Positions 1 to 7,209 are shown, counted from the stretch's first letter. The stretch: DNA of 11,604 nt from Micavibrio sp. (GCA_027051315.1 JALTZE010000213.1:1-11604), one strand, 5' to 3'. A program made the numbers and translations. The notes: generated by a model not told the origin, from the letters alone.

Positions 1-144
1 TTCTTGTTCAAATTCATCTTCCCAATCATCATCGGATTTTAAATCTTCATATTCATCTTCGAGATAATCATCAAGGTCATGATTATCATCAAAGTCATCA
101 AGTTCCATTTCTAAATCATCTAAATTTTTATTTTTTTTATCCAT
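1..144 (-). CDS. Partial acidic protein downstream of dotG (N-terminal 48 residues only)
   Basis: An open frame begins at an ATG at 142-144, 24 bases after the dotG stop, and runs off the window edge without a stop. The 48 visible residues start MDKKNKNLDDLEMELDDFDD and are dominated by Asp and Glu, with one Trp near the end and no membrane segment yet. The A-rich Lys/Asn start followed by an acidic stretch resembles the acidic cytoplasmic N-terminus of the neighbouring DotG. In Legionella the gene after icmE(dotG) is icmG(dotF), an inner-membrane protein with a cytoplasmic N-terminus, so another secretion component is plausible. No diagnostic motif is visible. Close spacing and shared strand suggest co-transcription with dotG. 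The call as a real gene is fairly secure; the identity is open. Confidence 0.6.
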   Translation of the reverse strand, partial: MDKKNKNLDDLEMELDDFDDNHDLDDYLEDEYEDLKSDDDWEDEFEQE

Positions 145-168
145 TATTCACTTAACCTTTATATATAA

Positions 169-3100
169 TTAATCACTTGATAGAACTTCTTTGGTAAAGA
201 ATATACCTATAGGAGTTCCTCTTGCTACTCTAATCATAGCTGTTGTTCTATCAGCTTGTTCTTGCAATATATCTGTAACAACAGTTGAGGCAGCATCAAA
301 ACCACTCATGAGCTCTTCACGCAAATCAAGGTCATTATTCTCAACTGCTGTACTATCGCCAGTTGTTGCATTTGTTTGAATGCTTGTTGTTACAGCTTGG
401 GACGCAGCTTCTGAAAATCCTTGAACAAATGCAGTTGCAGCGGGTAATAGAACTCTTCTAAGGTAGCGCCTATCTATTTCTGTTACTAAACCCGGTAACG
501 TTGTATCAGGGTCAATTCCTACAGCTCTTATTTTATATGACTCTCCAGACTTATCAATAAATGTCTTAAAACTCATTATTAAAAACTGTTCATTCGGAGA
601 TATTTCAAATGAGCCTATCACCCTGCCTCCTGATTGTGGTCCTGAGACAAGTTGAACAAGTATAGGACCTGGGGCATCGGTATTTGCTTCAGTAATTAGC
701 TGTCCATATTCGATAGTACCTGCTGGAATTATAACTTCCTCTTCGATTATTTGTCCTTGCTCTTCTCCTTCTTCTGTAGGTACTAGTTCCCCATCTTCTG
801 TAACTGTACATAGTTCTGGATTCGTTAAACAATAATCAGGTGTTCCCTCTCCGCCTGATGCAGATGCACTGCCGCCTGCTGCTGTTCCTTCTTCGTCTTC
901 TTCTTCTGTAACGGTTATATGCTGTATTTCAGGAGGTAATTTAACTTCCAGAACAGATTCCATCTGACCTGACATAGCCTCTGCCAAAACATCTATAGTC
1001 TGATTTTTCTCTTCTTCTGTCATACGGCGACCTTCTTTGGTATATAAATCGCTTAATAATTGACCATCTTCATTAAATTCCGGCGTATATTTAGGAATTA
1101 ATGTACCATCAAGAGCCACCTCCGAAGGAATTGGATTACCATCTTCGTCAACCAAGATACGATTACCATCTTCGTCATATATTATAGGGTTACCGTCTTC
1201 ATCATAGAAAATACGATTACCGTTTTCATCATATAATATTGGGTTACCATCTTCATCATATTCTATTGGATTGCCGTTCTCATCATATTTAATAACTCGA
1301 CCTTCTTCATCGTAAAGAATACGATTACCATTTTCATCAAATAAAATTGGGTTGCCGTTTTCATCAAGATAAATACGATTGCCATTTTCATCATAAACAT
1401 ATGGATTACCATATTCATCGTAAAGAATACGATTACCATCTTTATCATATAAAATTGGTCGACCATCTTCATCTAGATAGACTTTATTACCATTCTCATC
1501 AAGAACATATGGGTTACCATTTTCATCATAGAATATACGGTTACCGTCTTCATCATATTCTATTGGATTACCATTCTCATCAAGCATTATACGGTTGCCG
1601 TCTTTATCGTATATAAAAGGATTGCCATTTTCATCAAGCATCACTTGATTACCATTTTTATCCAATACGGGTTTACCGTCTTTATCTACCAGAATTTTAT
1701 TACCATTTTCATCAAGGATATAGCGGTTACCATTTTCATCAATATATATAGGATTGCCATTTTCATCGGTTATTGGGTTACCGTTTTCATCGACTAAAAT
1801 ACGATTACCATTTTCGTCAAGAACATAACGATTACCGTTTTCATCTACATATACCTGCTCACCATTAGGATCAGTTATGGGATTGCCGTTTTCGTCAACT
1901 AGAATCTTATTACCATTTTCATCGATAATGTAACGGTTGCCATTTTCATCAACCAATACAGGTTCACCATTAGGACCAGTTACAGGATTACCGTTCTCAT
2001 CAAGAAGAATGCGGTTACCATTTTCATCAACTACATAACGATTACCGTTTTCATCGACCATTATTGGCTTACCGTCAGCTCCAAGAATTGGATTACCATC
2101 TTCATCAACAAGGATACGATTACCATTCTCATCTAATACATAACGATTACCATTTTCATCAACCAACACAGCTTCACCATCAGAACCAGTTATTGGATTA
2201 CCGTTTTCGTCAACTAGAATCTTATTACCATTTTCATCAACTATGTAACGGTTGCCATTTTCATCAACCAATACAGGTTCACCATTAGGACCAGTTACGG
2301 GTTTGCCATTTTCATCAAGAAGGATACGGTTTCCATGCTCATCAAGAATATAGCGATTACCGTCTTCATCTGTGAGCACTCCCTTACTATTTTTATCAAG
2401 TATTATTGGGTTACCCGTAGAATCAAGAATTGGGTTACCGTTTTCATCGACTAAAATACGATTACCATTTTCGTCAAGAACATAACGATTACCATTTTCA
2501 TCTACATATACCTGTTCACCATTAGGACCAGTTACAGGATTGCCATTTTCATCAAGAAGAATGCGGTTGCCATTTTCATCAAACTGAACAGGATTACCAT
2601 TTTCATCTACATATACTTTATTACCATTTTCATCAATAAAATACGGATTACCATTCTCATCAACCATTATAGGTTTACCATCTTTGCCAAGAACTGGATT
2701 ACCATTTTCATCGACTAGAATCTTATTACCAAATTCATCAACTATGTAACGATTACCATTTTCGTCAACCAGCACAGGTTCACCATTAGGACCAGTTACA
2801 GGATTGCCGTTTTCATCGAGAAGGATACTGTTACCATTCTCATCGAGCATTACTGGCTTACCGTCAGCACCGAGAATTGGGTTACCATTCTCATCAACAA
2901 GAATCTTGTTACCGAATTCATCAACTATGTAGCGATTACCATCCTTATCCATAAGAACTGGTTTGCCGTCTTTACCGAGAACTGGCTTACCATTTTCATC
3001 AACAAGAACCTTGTTACCGTTTGCATCTACTATATAGCGGTTACCATTTTCATCCATATAGATAGGTTTACCATCTTTACCAAGAACAGGGTTACCGTTT

Positions 3101-4410
3101 TCATCAACCAAGATACGATTTCCGTTTTCATCAACTATATAGCGATTACCATTCTCATCCATAAGAACTGGTTTACCATCAGCACCAAGAACAGGGTTGC
3201 CATTCTCATCAACTAAGATACGATTGCCGTTTTCATCGACTATATAGCGATTACCATCCTTATCCATAAGAACTGGTTTGCCGTCAGCACCAAGAACAGG
3301 GTTGCCATTTTCATCGACTAAAACCCTATTACCATTTTCATCAAGAACATAACGGTTACCGTCTTCATCATAGAATATTCTATTGCCATTTTCGTCATAT
3401 TCTATTGGATTACCGTTTTCATCATAATATGTACGTTTCCCGCCTTTTCCAAGAGTATAAGGATTGCCGTTCTCATCATACATAATACGGTTACCGTCTT
3501 TATCATAAAGAATTGGGTTACCATTTTCATCAAGCATTATCCTTTTACCATTCTCATCATAAACATAAGGGTTGCCGTTTTTATCATATAAAATACGGTT
3601 GCCATCTTTATCGTAAAGAATAGGTTTCCCATTTTCATCAATCATTACTTTATTGCCATTTTCATCAACTACATAGGGATTACCATTCTCATCATACATA
3701 ATACGGTTACCGTCTTTATCATAAAGAATTGGGTTACCATTTTCATCAAGCATTATACGGTTACCGTCTTTGTCATAGACATATGGATTACCATTTTCAT
3801 CATATAATATAGTTCCGCCTTTAGCTGTTTGAGCAAGACCTGGAATTCCACCTTTCTCGCAATAATCTTGAGCTAATTTTTGCATACATGGGCTACATGG
3901 AGTACCACAACTGCTTTCTTCCTCTTTACCCCCGAAGAACATATCATTTTCTTCTTGCATCTTTAGACGTTCTTCTTGCATTTTCTTCCATCTAACCAGA
4001 GGATCTTCTACATCTTCCTCTTCTTCCTCTACTATTTTTATTTCTGTTTTTAGAGGGTCTATCGGAACAGGCATATATGTTTTACCATATCTTTCAGCCA
4101 CACTTTCTTGTTGTTCATTATAATCTTCTAAAGCGCTTCTCATAGTTTGAGAAACCTCTTCTTCGGCAGGACCTGCATTTATATTTGCCGTTCTTGGAAT
4201 TTGTGAAGGAGCTTGCTCTGCTTTTTTACTTGTGTCTTCTTCATCAAAAATAAAAATGATTGCAAAAATGACAAAAAGAACAGCTACTATTACAGCCGCT
4301 TTAAGTGCAGGGCTATTTCTCCAAATATCACCAAGCGTACTTCTTTCTTCCAGATCATCAAAATCTGAATCTACTTCGAAATCATCATTATCTTCTGGTA
4401 TATTATTCAT
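169..4410 (-). CDS. dotG: DotG/IcmE, VirB10-like type IVB secretion protein with giant DENGN repeat array
   Basis: DotG is the envelope-spanning VirB10-like subunit of the Dot/Icm core complex. This copy is 1413 aa; Legionella DotG is about 1050. Order of parts: acidic cytoplasmic N-terminus (1-32); one membrane helix (about 35-55, AVIVAVLFVIFAIIFIF); Glu-rich periplasmic linker with a short coiled-coil-like stretch (about 139-157); a four-Cys cluster (C168, C172, C175, C184); 101 tandem 9/8-residue DENGN units (203-1095); an acidic Gly/Ser linker with C194-type pair C1194 and C1201; then the VirB10/TrbI-like C-terminal domain (about 1226-1410) with IPAGTIEYGQL, NTDAPGPILVQL and RGTPIGIFF. 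These C-terminal motifs and the position after dotH make the assignment firm. ATG at 4410 is chosen because TGAGG lies 9 bases upstream. A GTG at 4425 and an ATG at 4419 are in frame but poorly spaced. The start overlaps the dotH stop by 8 bases, implying translational coupling. Confidence 0.93.
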   Translation of the reverse strand: MNNIPEDNDDFEVDSDFDDLEERSTLGDIWRNSPALKAAVIVAVLFVIFAIIFIFDEEDTSKKAEQAPSQIPRTANINAGPAEEEVSQTMRSALEDYNEQQESVAERYGKTYMPVPIDPLKTEIKIVEEEEEDVEDPLVRWKKMQEERLKMQEENDMFFGGKEEESSCGTPCSPCMQKLAQDYCEKGGIPGLAQTAKGGTILYDENGNPYVYDKDGNRIMLDENGNPILYDKDGNRIMYDENGNPYVVDENGNKVMIDENGKPILYDKDGNRILYDKNGNPYVYDENGKRIMLDENGNPILYDKDGNRIMYDENGNPYTLGKGGKRTYYDENGNPIEYDENGNRIFYDEDGNRYVLDENGNRVLVDENGNPVLGADGKPVLMDKDGNRYIVDENGNRILVDENGNPVLGADGKPVLMDENGNRYIVDENGNRILVDENGNPVLGKDGKPIYMDENGNRYIVDANGNKVLVDENGKPVLGKDGKPVLMDKDGNRYIVDEFGNKILVDENGNPILGADGKPVMLDENGNSILLDENGNPVTGPNGEPVLVDENGNRYIVDEFGNKILVDENGNPVLGKDGKPIMVDENGNPYFIDENGNKVYVDENGNPVQFDENGNRILLDENGNPVTGPNGEQVYVDENGNRYVLDENGNRILVDENGNPILDSTGNPIILDKNSKGVLTDEDGNRYILDEHGNRILLDENGKPVTGPNGEPVLVDENGNRYIVDENGNKILVDENGNPITGSDGEAVLVDENGNRYVLDENGNRILVDEDGNPILGADGKPIMVDENGNRYVVDENGNRILLDENGNPVTGPNGEPVLVDENGNRYIIDENGNKILVDENGNPITDPNGEQVYVDENGNRYVLDENGNRILVDENGNPITDENGNPIYIDENGNRYILDENGNKILVDKDGKPVLDKNGNQVMLDENGNPFIYDKDGNRIMLDENGNPIEYDEDGNRIFYDENGNPYVLDENGNKVYLDEDGRPILYDKDGNRILYDEYGNPYVYDENGNRIYLDENGNPILFDENGNRILYDEEGRVIKYDENGNPIEYDEDGNPILYDENGNRIFYDEDGNPIIYDEDGNRILVDEDGNPIPSEVALDGTLIPKYTPEFNEDGQLLSDLYTKEGRRMTEEEKNQTIDVLAEAMSGQMESVLEVKLPPEIQHITVTEEEDEEGTAAGGSASASGGEGTPDYCLTNPELCTVTEDGELVPTEEGEEQGQIIEEEVIIPAGTIEYGQLITEANTDAPGPILVQLVSGPQSGGRVIGSFEISPNEQFLIMSFKTFIDKSGESYKIRAVGIDPDTTLPGLVTEIDRRYLRRVLLPAATAFVQGFSEAASQAVTTSIQTNATTGDSTAVENNDLDLREELMSGFDAASTVVTDILQEQADRTTAMIRVARGTPIGIFFTKEVLSSD
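1126..3804 (-). repeat. Tandem 27/24-bp coding repeat: 101 DENGN-type units inside dotG
   Basis: Reading the translation unit by unit gives 85 nonapeptides of the form h-D-x-x-G-N-x-h-h (typical YDENGNPIL, VDENGNRIL, YDKDGNRIM) and 16 octapeptides (typical GADGKPVL, GPNGEPVL). The sum, 85x9 + 16x8 = 893 residues, equals the 2679-bp span exactly, so the register is unbroken. Asp at position 2 and Gly at position 5 are nearly invariant; positions 1, 8 and 9 are hydrophobic. Three zones are visible: 18 pure nonamers, mostly Tyr-first (3319-3804); 64 mixed, mostly Val-first units (1639-3318); and 19 pure nonamers, again Tyr- or Leu-first (1126-1638). At DNA level most units differ at synonymous positions although the peptide is conserved. 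Confidence 0.95.
1639..3318 (-). repeat. Higher-order 105-bp (35-residue) repeat in the centre of the dotG array
   Basis: In this part of the array, octamers recur so that many blocks read nonamer-octamer-nonamer-nonamer, 35 residues or 105 bp, for example VDENGNPVL-GADGKPVL-MDENGNRYI-VDENGNRIL. All 16 octamers of the array fall here. A 56-bp stretch is perfectly repeated at 1928-1983 and 2243-2298; the offset is 315 bp, exactly three 105-bp blocks, which indicates recent duplication or gene conversion in register. A related stretch around the GPNGE octamer recurs near 2521 and 2783. Confidence 0.88.
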
Positions 4411-5407
4411 TAGTTTCATCCTCACGATTCAGATATGCACGAACCACGTGACCGCGGTCAGACAATAGAAGAACTGGGGTTTTCCCCATAACATAAACAT
4501 TCATGCCATCAGACGACTTAACAGATTCATCCCATGTAGGAGATAATAAAGTATGTGGCGTTCTTAAATATGTTTTTCCATCAAGCTCATAAGCAGTTGT
4601 ACGGCCATCTACTCCACTTACCTCTAACATCAAAGCTTCTGGCGGTGGTGAACCATCAAGAACACCAGATATTTCGGTATCACCTGCATCAAGTGAAACA
4701 TTAAGGTCACCACCATAATAACCTTCGGCAGTACTAACATTAGGACCAATATCTGGTATTCTTATATCAAGACGATATTGAACTTCATCTTTTTTGGTAA
4801 CTAGCTTAAAAATAACAGGTGTAGCTAAATCAACAAAGCTCATAGACATGTTGCCGTGAGCATAGCTTGACATAGGGATAAGCCTCATCATATGGCTTTG
4901 CTCATCTGGTTGTTCTACATTAAAATCCCCCGCCCAACTTATATCCTTTATAGGCCATGGCTGCCCAGTAGCATCAACAAAAGTAACTGTTGTAACATGA
5001 CCAACAGAAGTAATAATTTCTGGAGGAGTTTGACCTGGATCAAGTGAAACAGTTTTGAATTCAAAAAGTGGTTTGGGGTCAGGGTTTAATGGAGTTTCTA
5101 CTGCTTCTTGTGTTTCATCATACATTTCAAGGAAACGTCTTATTTCCTCAGGACGCATAGGCATAAGCCCTGAGGCAGCTTTATCAAAAGCCTCTTTCCT
5201 TATCACTTCATCGACATCTTTTACCTCTTTTACCTTTTGCACGGGAGGACGAAGAGATTGCGCAGGAGGATTTGGAACAGGCAATGTTAACCCCGGAGCT
5301 TCCTGCGAGGGGGCAGGCAGTGCCTCTTGCGCCTTCACTGTCATTACTGGCAATGATGACATTATAGCACACAGCACAGAAGCAATTATTTTATTTTTTT
5401 TCAACAT
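4403..5407 (-). CDS. dotH: DotH/IcmK, outer-membrane core complex protein of type IVB secretion
   Basis: DotH/IcmK is part of the outer-membrane core of Dot/Icm systems, where it works with DotC, DotD and DotG. The 334-aa product has a Sec signal peptide (MLKKNK, hydrophobic core, likely cleavage after VKA at about residue 26), then a Pro-rich linker (about 29-65), then a beta-rich domain. The C-terminal part is the most recognisable: DGKTYLRTPHTLLSP, SSDGMNVYVMGKTPVLLLSD and a final RGHVVRAYL correspond to the conserved IcmK C-terminus. Length is close to Legionella IcmK. Position between dotI and dotG matches the conserved icmL-icmK-icmE order. An in-frame ATG at 5428 would add seven residues (MIYGLCI) and has AGGA only 3 bases upstream. 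I prefer 5407 because it gives a normal signal peptide, but either is possible. The 3' end overlaps dotG by 8 bases. Confidence 0.9.
   Translation of the reverse strand: MLKKNKIIASVLCAIMSSLPVMTVKAQEALPAPSQEAPGLTLPVPNPPAQSLRPPVQKVKEVKDVDEVIRKEAFDKAASGLMPMRPEEIRRFLEMYDETQEAVETPLNPDPKPLFEFKTVSLDPGQTPPEIITSVGHVTTVTFVDATGQPWPIKDISWAGDFNVEQPDEQSHMMRLIPMSSYAHGNMSMSFVDLATPVIFKLVTKKDEVQYRLDIRIPDIGPNVSTAEGYYGGDLNVSLDAGDTEISGVLDGSPPPEALMLEVSGVDGRTTAYELDGKTYLRTPHTLLSPTWDESVKSSDGMNVYVMGKTPVLLLSDRGHVVRAYLNREDETNE
4420..4424 (-). promoter_or_regulatory. Ribosome binding site that decides the dotG start
   Basis: TGAGG on the minus strand, inside the last codons of dotH, lies 9 bases before the ATG at 4408-4410. 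It overlaps the two upstream in-frame start codons (GTG at 4425, ATG at 4419), which makes those starts unlikely. Confidence 0.6.
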
Positions 5408-5443
5408 AATACATAACCCATATATCATAAATCCTATACAAAA

Positions 5444-6127
5444 TCACATTTGTTTCCATCTTTCAATACCAATACCGTTTGCATTTTCTAAATAAGGAAC
5501 CCTAACAATAGTAATAGTTAAATTTGACCTTTTTGGCTCTTTTTTATTACCGGCTTGGAAAGTAATATTCATGGGAATATTAACCTCCCATTGATATCTA
5601 CCATTTACCAATCCTTCACTTACAACAACTGGAGCACCTGCAGGTATGCTAGTTACTATCATTTGTTTATTTTCTATTTTTTCCATAAATCCAGCTCTTT
5701 CTAGAGCTGAAGCGAAGCTTTCCCACCCAACTCTAGTAAAATGACGAGATACCTCATTAAGTCTTTGCCTATAATCATTAAAACCAAATGTAAGAACTTC
5801 TGTAACTACCTGCGACACCCACGACATTAAAGCAGGATTTGTCAAATTAGGATTATCAAGAGCAACAAGCGGGATTAGCCTCCCACTATTTGTTGTAGCA
5901 AAATAAATTCTTTCCGATTTATACACATTAAGAAAATACATCACAGCTATAACAAATAGTAAAATAAAAACAGACTGCATAAGAGCAACTGTGCGTATAG
6001 CCCTGTAACCATCTCTGTAAAATTCATATTTTACAGAGGTATAGTTTATTTTAGAAGTAGAATCAGACGCATCAGACTTTGCTGATGGTATATTTTTTTT
6101 CTTACCTGTTTTTTGTGGCTTTGCCAT
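5444..6127 (-). CDS. dotI: DotI/IcmL-family inner-membrane protein, copy 1
   Basis: DotI/IcmL is an inner-membrane protein whose periplasmic domain resembles VirB8. This 227-aa copy has a basic cytoplasmic N-terminus starting MAKPQKTGKKK, a conserved juxtamembrane EFYRDGYRAIR, one membrane helix (about 47-69) and a periplasmic domain. The family signatures are YFATT-GR, PNLTNPALMSW, NDYRQRLNEVSRHFTRVGW, EGLVNGRYQW and RVPYLENANGIGIERW near the C-terminus. The start is supported by the same MAKPQK start in the paralog at 6288-6977; a weak AGAG lies 6 bases upstream. dotH follows 36 bases later (15 if its longer start is used), so the two are probably one transcript. A promoter-like element lies at 6196-6224 in the 160-base gap before this gene. 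Confidence 0.92.
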   Translation of the reverse strand: MAKPQKTGKKKNIPSAKSDASDSTSKINYTSVKYEFYRDGYRAIRTVALMQSVFILLFVIAVMYFLNVYKSERIYFATTNSGRLIPLVALDNPNLTNPALMSWVSQVVTEVLTFGFNDYRQRLNEVSRHFTRVGWESFASALERAGFMEKIENKQMIVTSIPAGAPVVVSEGLVNGRYQWEVNIPMNITFQAGNKKEPKRSNLTITIVRVPYLENANGIGIERWKQM

Positions 6128-6287
6128 TAACTACTCTAGCTAGATTAATAAACAACAACGACCCTACATAAAATCATACAGAATCGTACGGGATTAGTTT
6201 ATTTACTGTTTTCAAACATGTAAAGATACCGATATATGATTTTATGATTTTTCTCACATATATTATATAAAAACAGCAAATAATATT
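6128..6287. other. 160-base intergenic gap between the two dotI copies
   Basis: No open frame or clear terminator is visible. The gap contains the promoter-like element at 6196-6224 and a perfect 10-bp palindrome TCTAGCTAGA close to the start of dotI copy 1. A gap this long inside an otherwise tightly packed operon suggests that dotI copy 1 and the genes after it can be transcribed from their own promoter. Confidence 0.4.
6196..6224 (-). promoter_or_regulatory. Candidate sigma-70-like promoter for dotI copy 1
   Basis: On the minus strand, TTTACA (6219-6224, five of six to TTGACA) is followed after 17 bases by TAAACT (6196-6201, four of six to TATAAT). The predicted leader to the ATG at 6127 is about 60 bases. 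The element resembles the one upstream of dotI copy 2, sharing TATCTTTAC at the -35 end and identical spacing. Found by eye, not tested. Confidence 0.45.
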
Positions 6288-6977
6288 TTATCCCGTTCTT
6301 TGGAACCATCTTTCTATACCGACACCATTTGGATTTTCTAGTTGGGGAACTCTTACTATGGTTAAATCGATAAGAAATTTTTCTGCCTTATTTTTTCCAG
6401 CTGCTTGATATGACACGCTAATTGGCAGTTGTATAACCCATTGATATCTACCATTTACTACACCCTCACTAAGTATAATTGGAGCACTTCTTGGAGAAGA
6501 TGTAACAACCATTTGTTGGTTTTCTACCATTTCTATAATTCTTGCCTTATCAAGAGCAGACATAAAACTGTCCCAACCGATTCTGGTAAAATGCCTAGAA
6601 GATTCATTAAGGCGTCGTCTGTAATCATGATAACCAAATGTCATAACTTCTGTAGAAGCTTGTGCCGCCCATGACATTAGGGCTGGAGTTGTAAGATTTG
6701 GTCTATTGATAGGAACAATAGTTACCATTCTACCATCATCTGTTGTTGCAAAGTAAACATGCTCAGTTTTATGAGAGTTTACAAAATAGACAACCCCCAC
6801 TATCACAGCAACAACGATAAGAAATTGAACAAAGGCCACAAGCCTCATAGTTTTATAGCCATCGCTATAAAAATCATTACGCATCATTACTTGAGCAATT
6901 CTTTCAGAATGGCCAGACTTTTTTCCAGAGGCTGGAGGAGCTTTTTTCTTCTTACCTATTTTCTGCGGCTTTGCCAT
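6288..6977 (-). CDS. dotI: DotI/IcmL-family inner-membrane protein, copy 2 (paralog)
   Basis: This is a second full-length DotI/IcmL-type protein of 229 aa, roughly half identical to the copy at 5444-6127 by eye. Layout is the same: basic MAKPQKIGKKKK start, juxtamembrane DFYSDGYKTMR, membrane helix (about 47-68), then a periplasmic domain with YFATTDDGR, PNLTTPALMSWAAQ, HDYRRRLNESSRHFTRIGW, EGVVNGRYQW and RVPQLENPNGVGIERW. Legionella pairs DotI with a short relative, DotJ/IcmM, that lacks the periplasmic domain. Here both partners keep it, so a hetero-oligomer of two complete subunits is a reasonable inference. ATG at 6977 is chosen over an in-frame GTG at 6992 because the paralog starts the same way and AAAGAG lies 6 bases upstream. 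It is the first visible gene of the secretion locus. Confidence 0.92.
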   Translation of the reverse strand: MAKPQKIGKKKKAPPASGKKSGHSERIAQVMMRNDFYSDGYKTMRLVAFVQFLIVVAVIVGVVYFVNSHKTEHVYFATTDDGRMVTIVPINRPNLTTPALMSWAAQASTEVMTFGYHDYRRRLNESSRHFTRIGWDSFMSALDKARIIEMVENQQMVVTSSPRSAPIILSEGVVNGRYQWVIQLPISVSYQAAGKNKAEKFLIDLTIVRVPQLENPNGVGIERWFQRTG

Positions 6978-7020
6978 TAAACACTCTTTCACTAAAAATG
7001 CAGAATCAAATAATCAAGTT

Positions 7021-7049
7021 ATTTTATGTAGCGTTATTTTGAAAGTAAA
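7021..7049 (-). promoter_or_regulatory. Candidate sigma-70-like promoter for the dot/icm genes (dotI copy 2)
   Basis: On the minus strand, TTTACT (7044-7049) is followed after 17 bases by TAAAAT (7021-7026, five of six to TATAAT). The leader to the ATG at 6977 would be about 37 bases. It lies between the tRNA-Gly and the gene, so dotI copy 2 need not depend on read-through from the tRNA. Confidence 0.5.
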
Positions 7050-7112
7050 GATATAGCTGAATTTATTTTTAATAAATTGTATATAGATGATTTGGATATA
7101 TATCTAGAAAAA

Positions 7113-7187
7113 TGGAGCGGGTGAAGAGATTCGAACTCTCGACATCAACCTTGGCAAGGTTGCGCTCTACCCCTGAGCTACACCCGC
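7113..7187 (-). tRNA. tRNA-Gly (anticodon GCC)
   Basis: The minus strand folds as a complete 75-base tRNA. The acceptor stem pairs GCGGGTG with CACCCGC, then comes discriminator T and an encoded CCA. The D arm contains AGCTCAGGGGTAGAGC, the anticodon stem is CAACC/GGTTG around the loop TTGCCAA, and the T arm is GAGAGTTCGAATCTCT with the standard TTCGAAT loop. The anticodon GCC (forward-strand bases 7153-7155) reads the glycine codons GGC and GGT. The 3' end faces the secretion locus, 135 bases before dotI copy 2. Confidence 0.97.
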
Positions 7188-7209
7188 ATCCTGTAATTTT
7201 TATGTGTGC

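Noticed and set aside
191..379. Plus-strand 62-aa frame that looks like a lipoprotein signal peptide (LIIAVVLSACSC)
   Set aside because: It lies fully antisense to the conserved VirB10-like end of dotG, so the signal-like look is the complement of that coding sequence.
1347..2288. Plus-strand His/Tyr-rich frames (1347-1616, 2064-2288) and a minus-strand Met-rich frame (1263-1472)
   Set aside because: They are other-frame translations of the dotG repeat; their repetitive composition only mirrors the 27-bp unit.
1126..3804. CRISPR-like appearance of regularly spaced near-identical DNA
   Set aside because: Units are directly adjacent 27- or 24-bp coding units with no unique spacers, the reading frame is open throughout, and differences are mainly synonymous.
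4232..4468. Plus-strand 78-aa frame over the dotG N-terminus
   Set aside because: Antisense to the acidic N-terminus, the membrane helix and the dotH/dotG junction; Ser/Lys-rich with no support.
5055..5495. Plus-strand 146-aa frame
   Set aside because: Antisense to dotH including its signal peptide; low-complexity Ser/Gly composition and no conserved motif.
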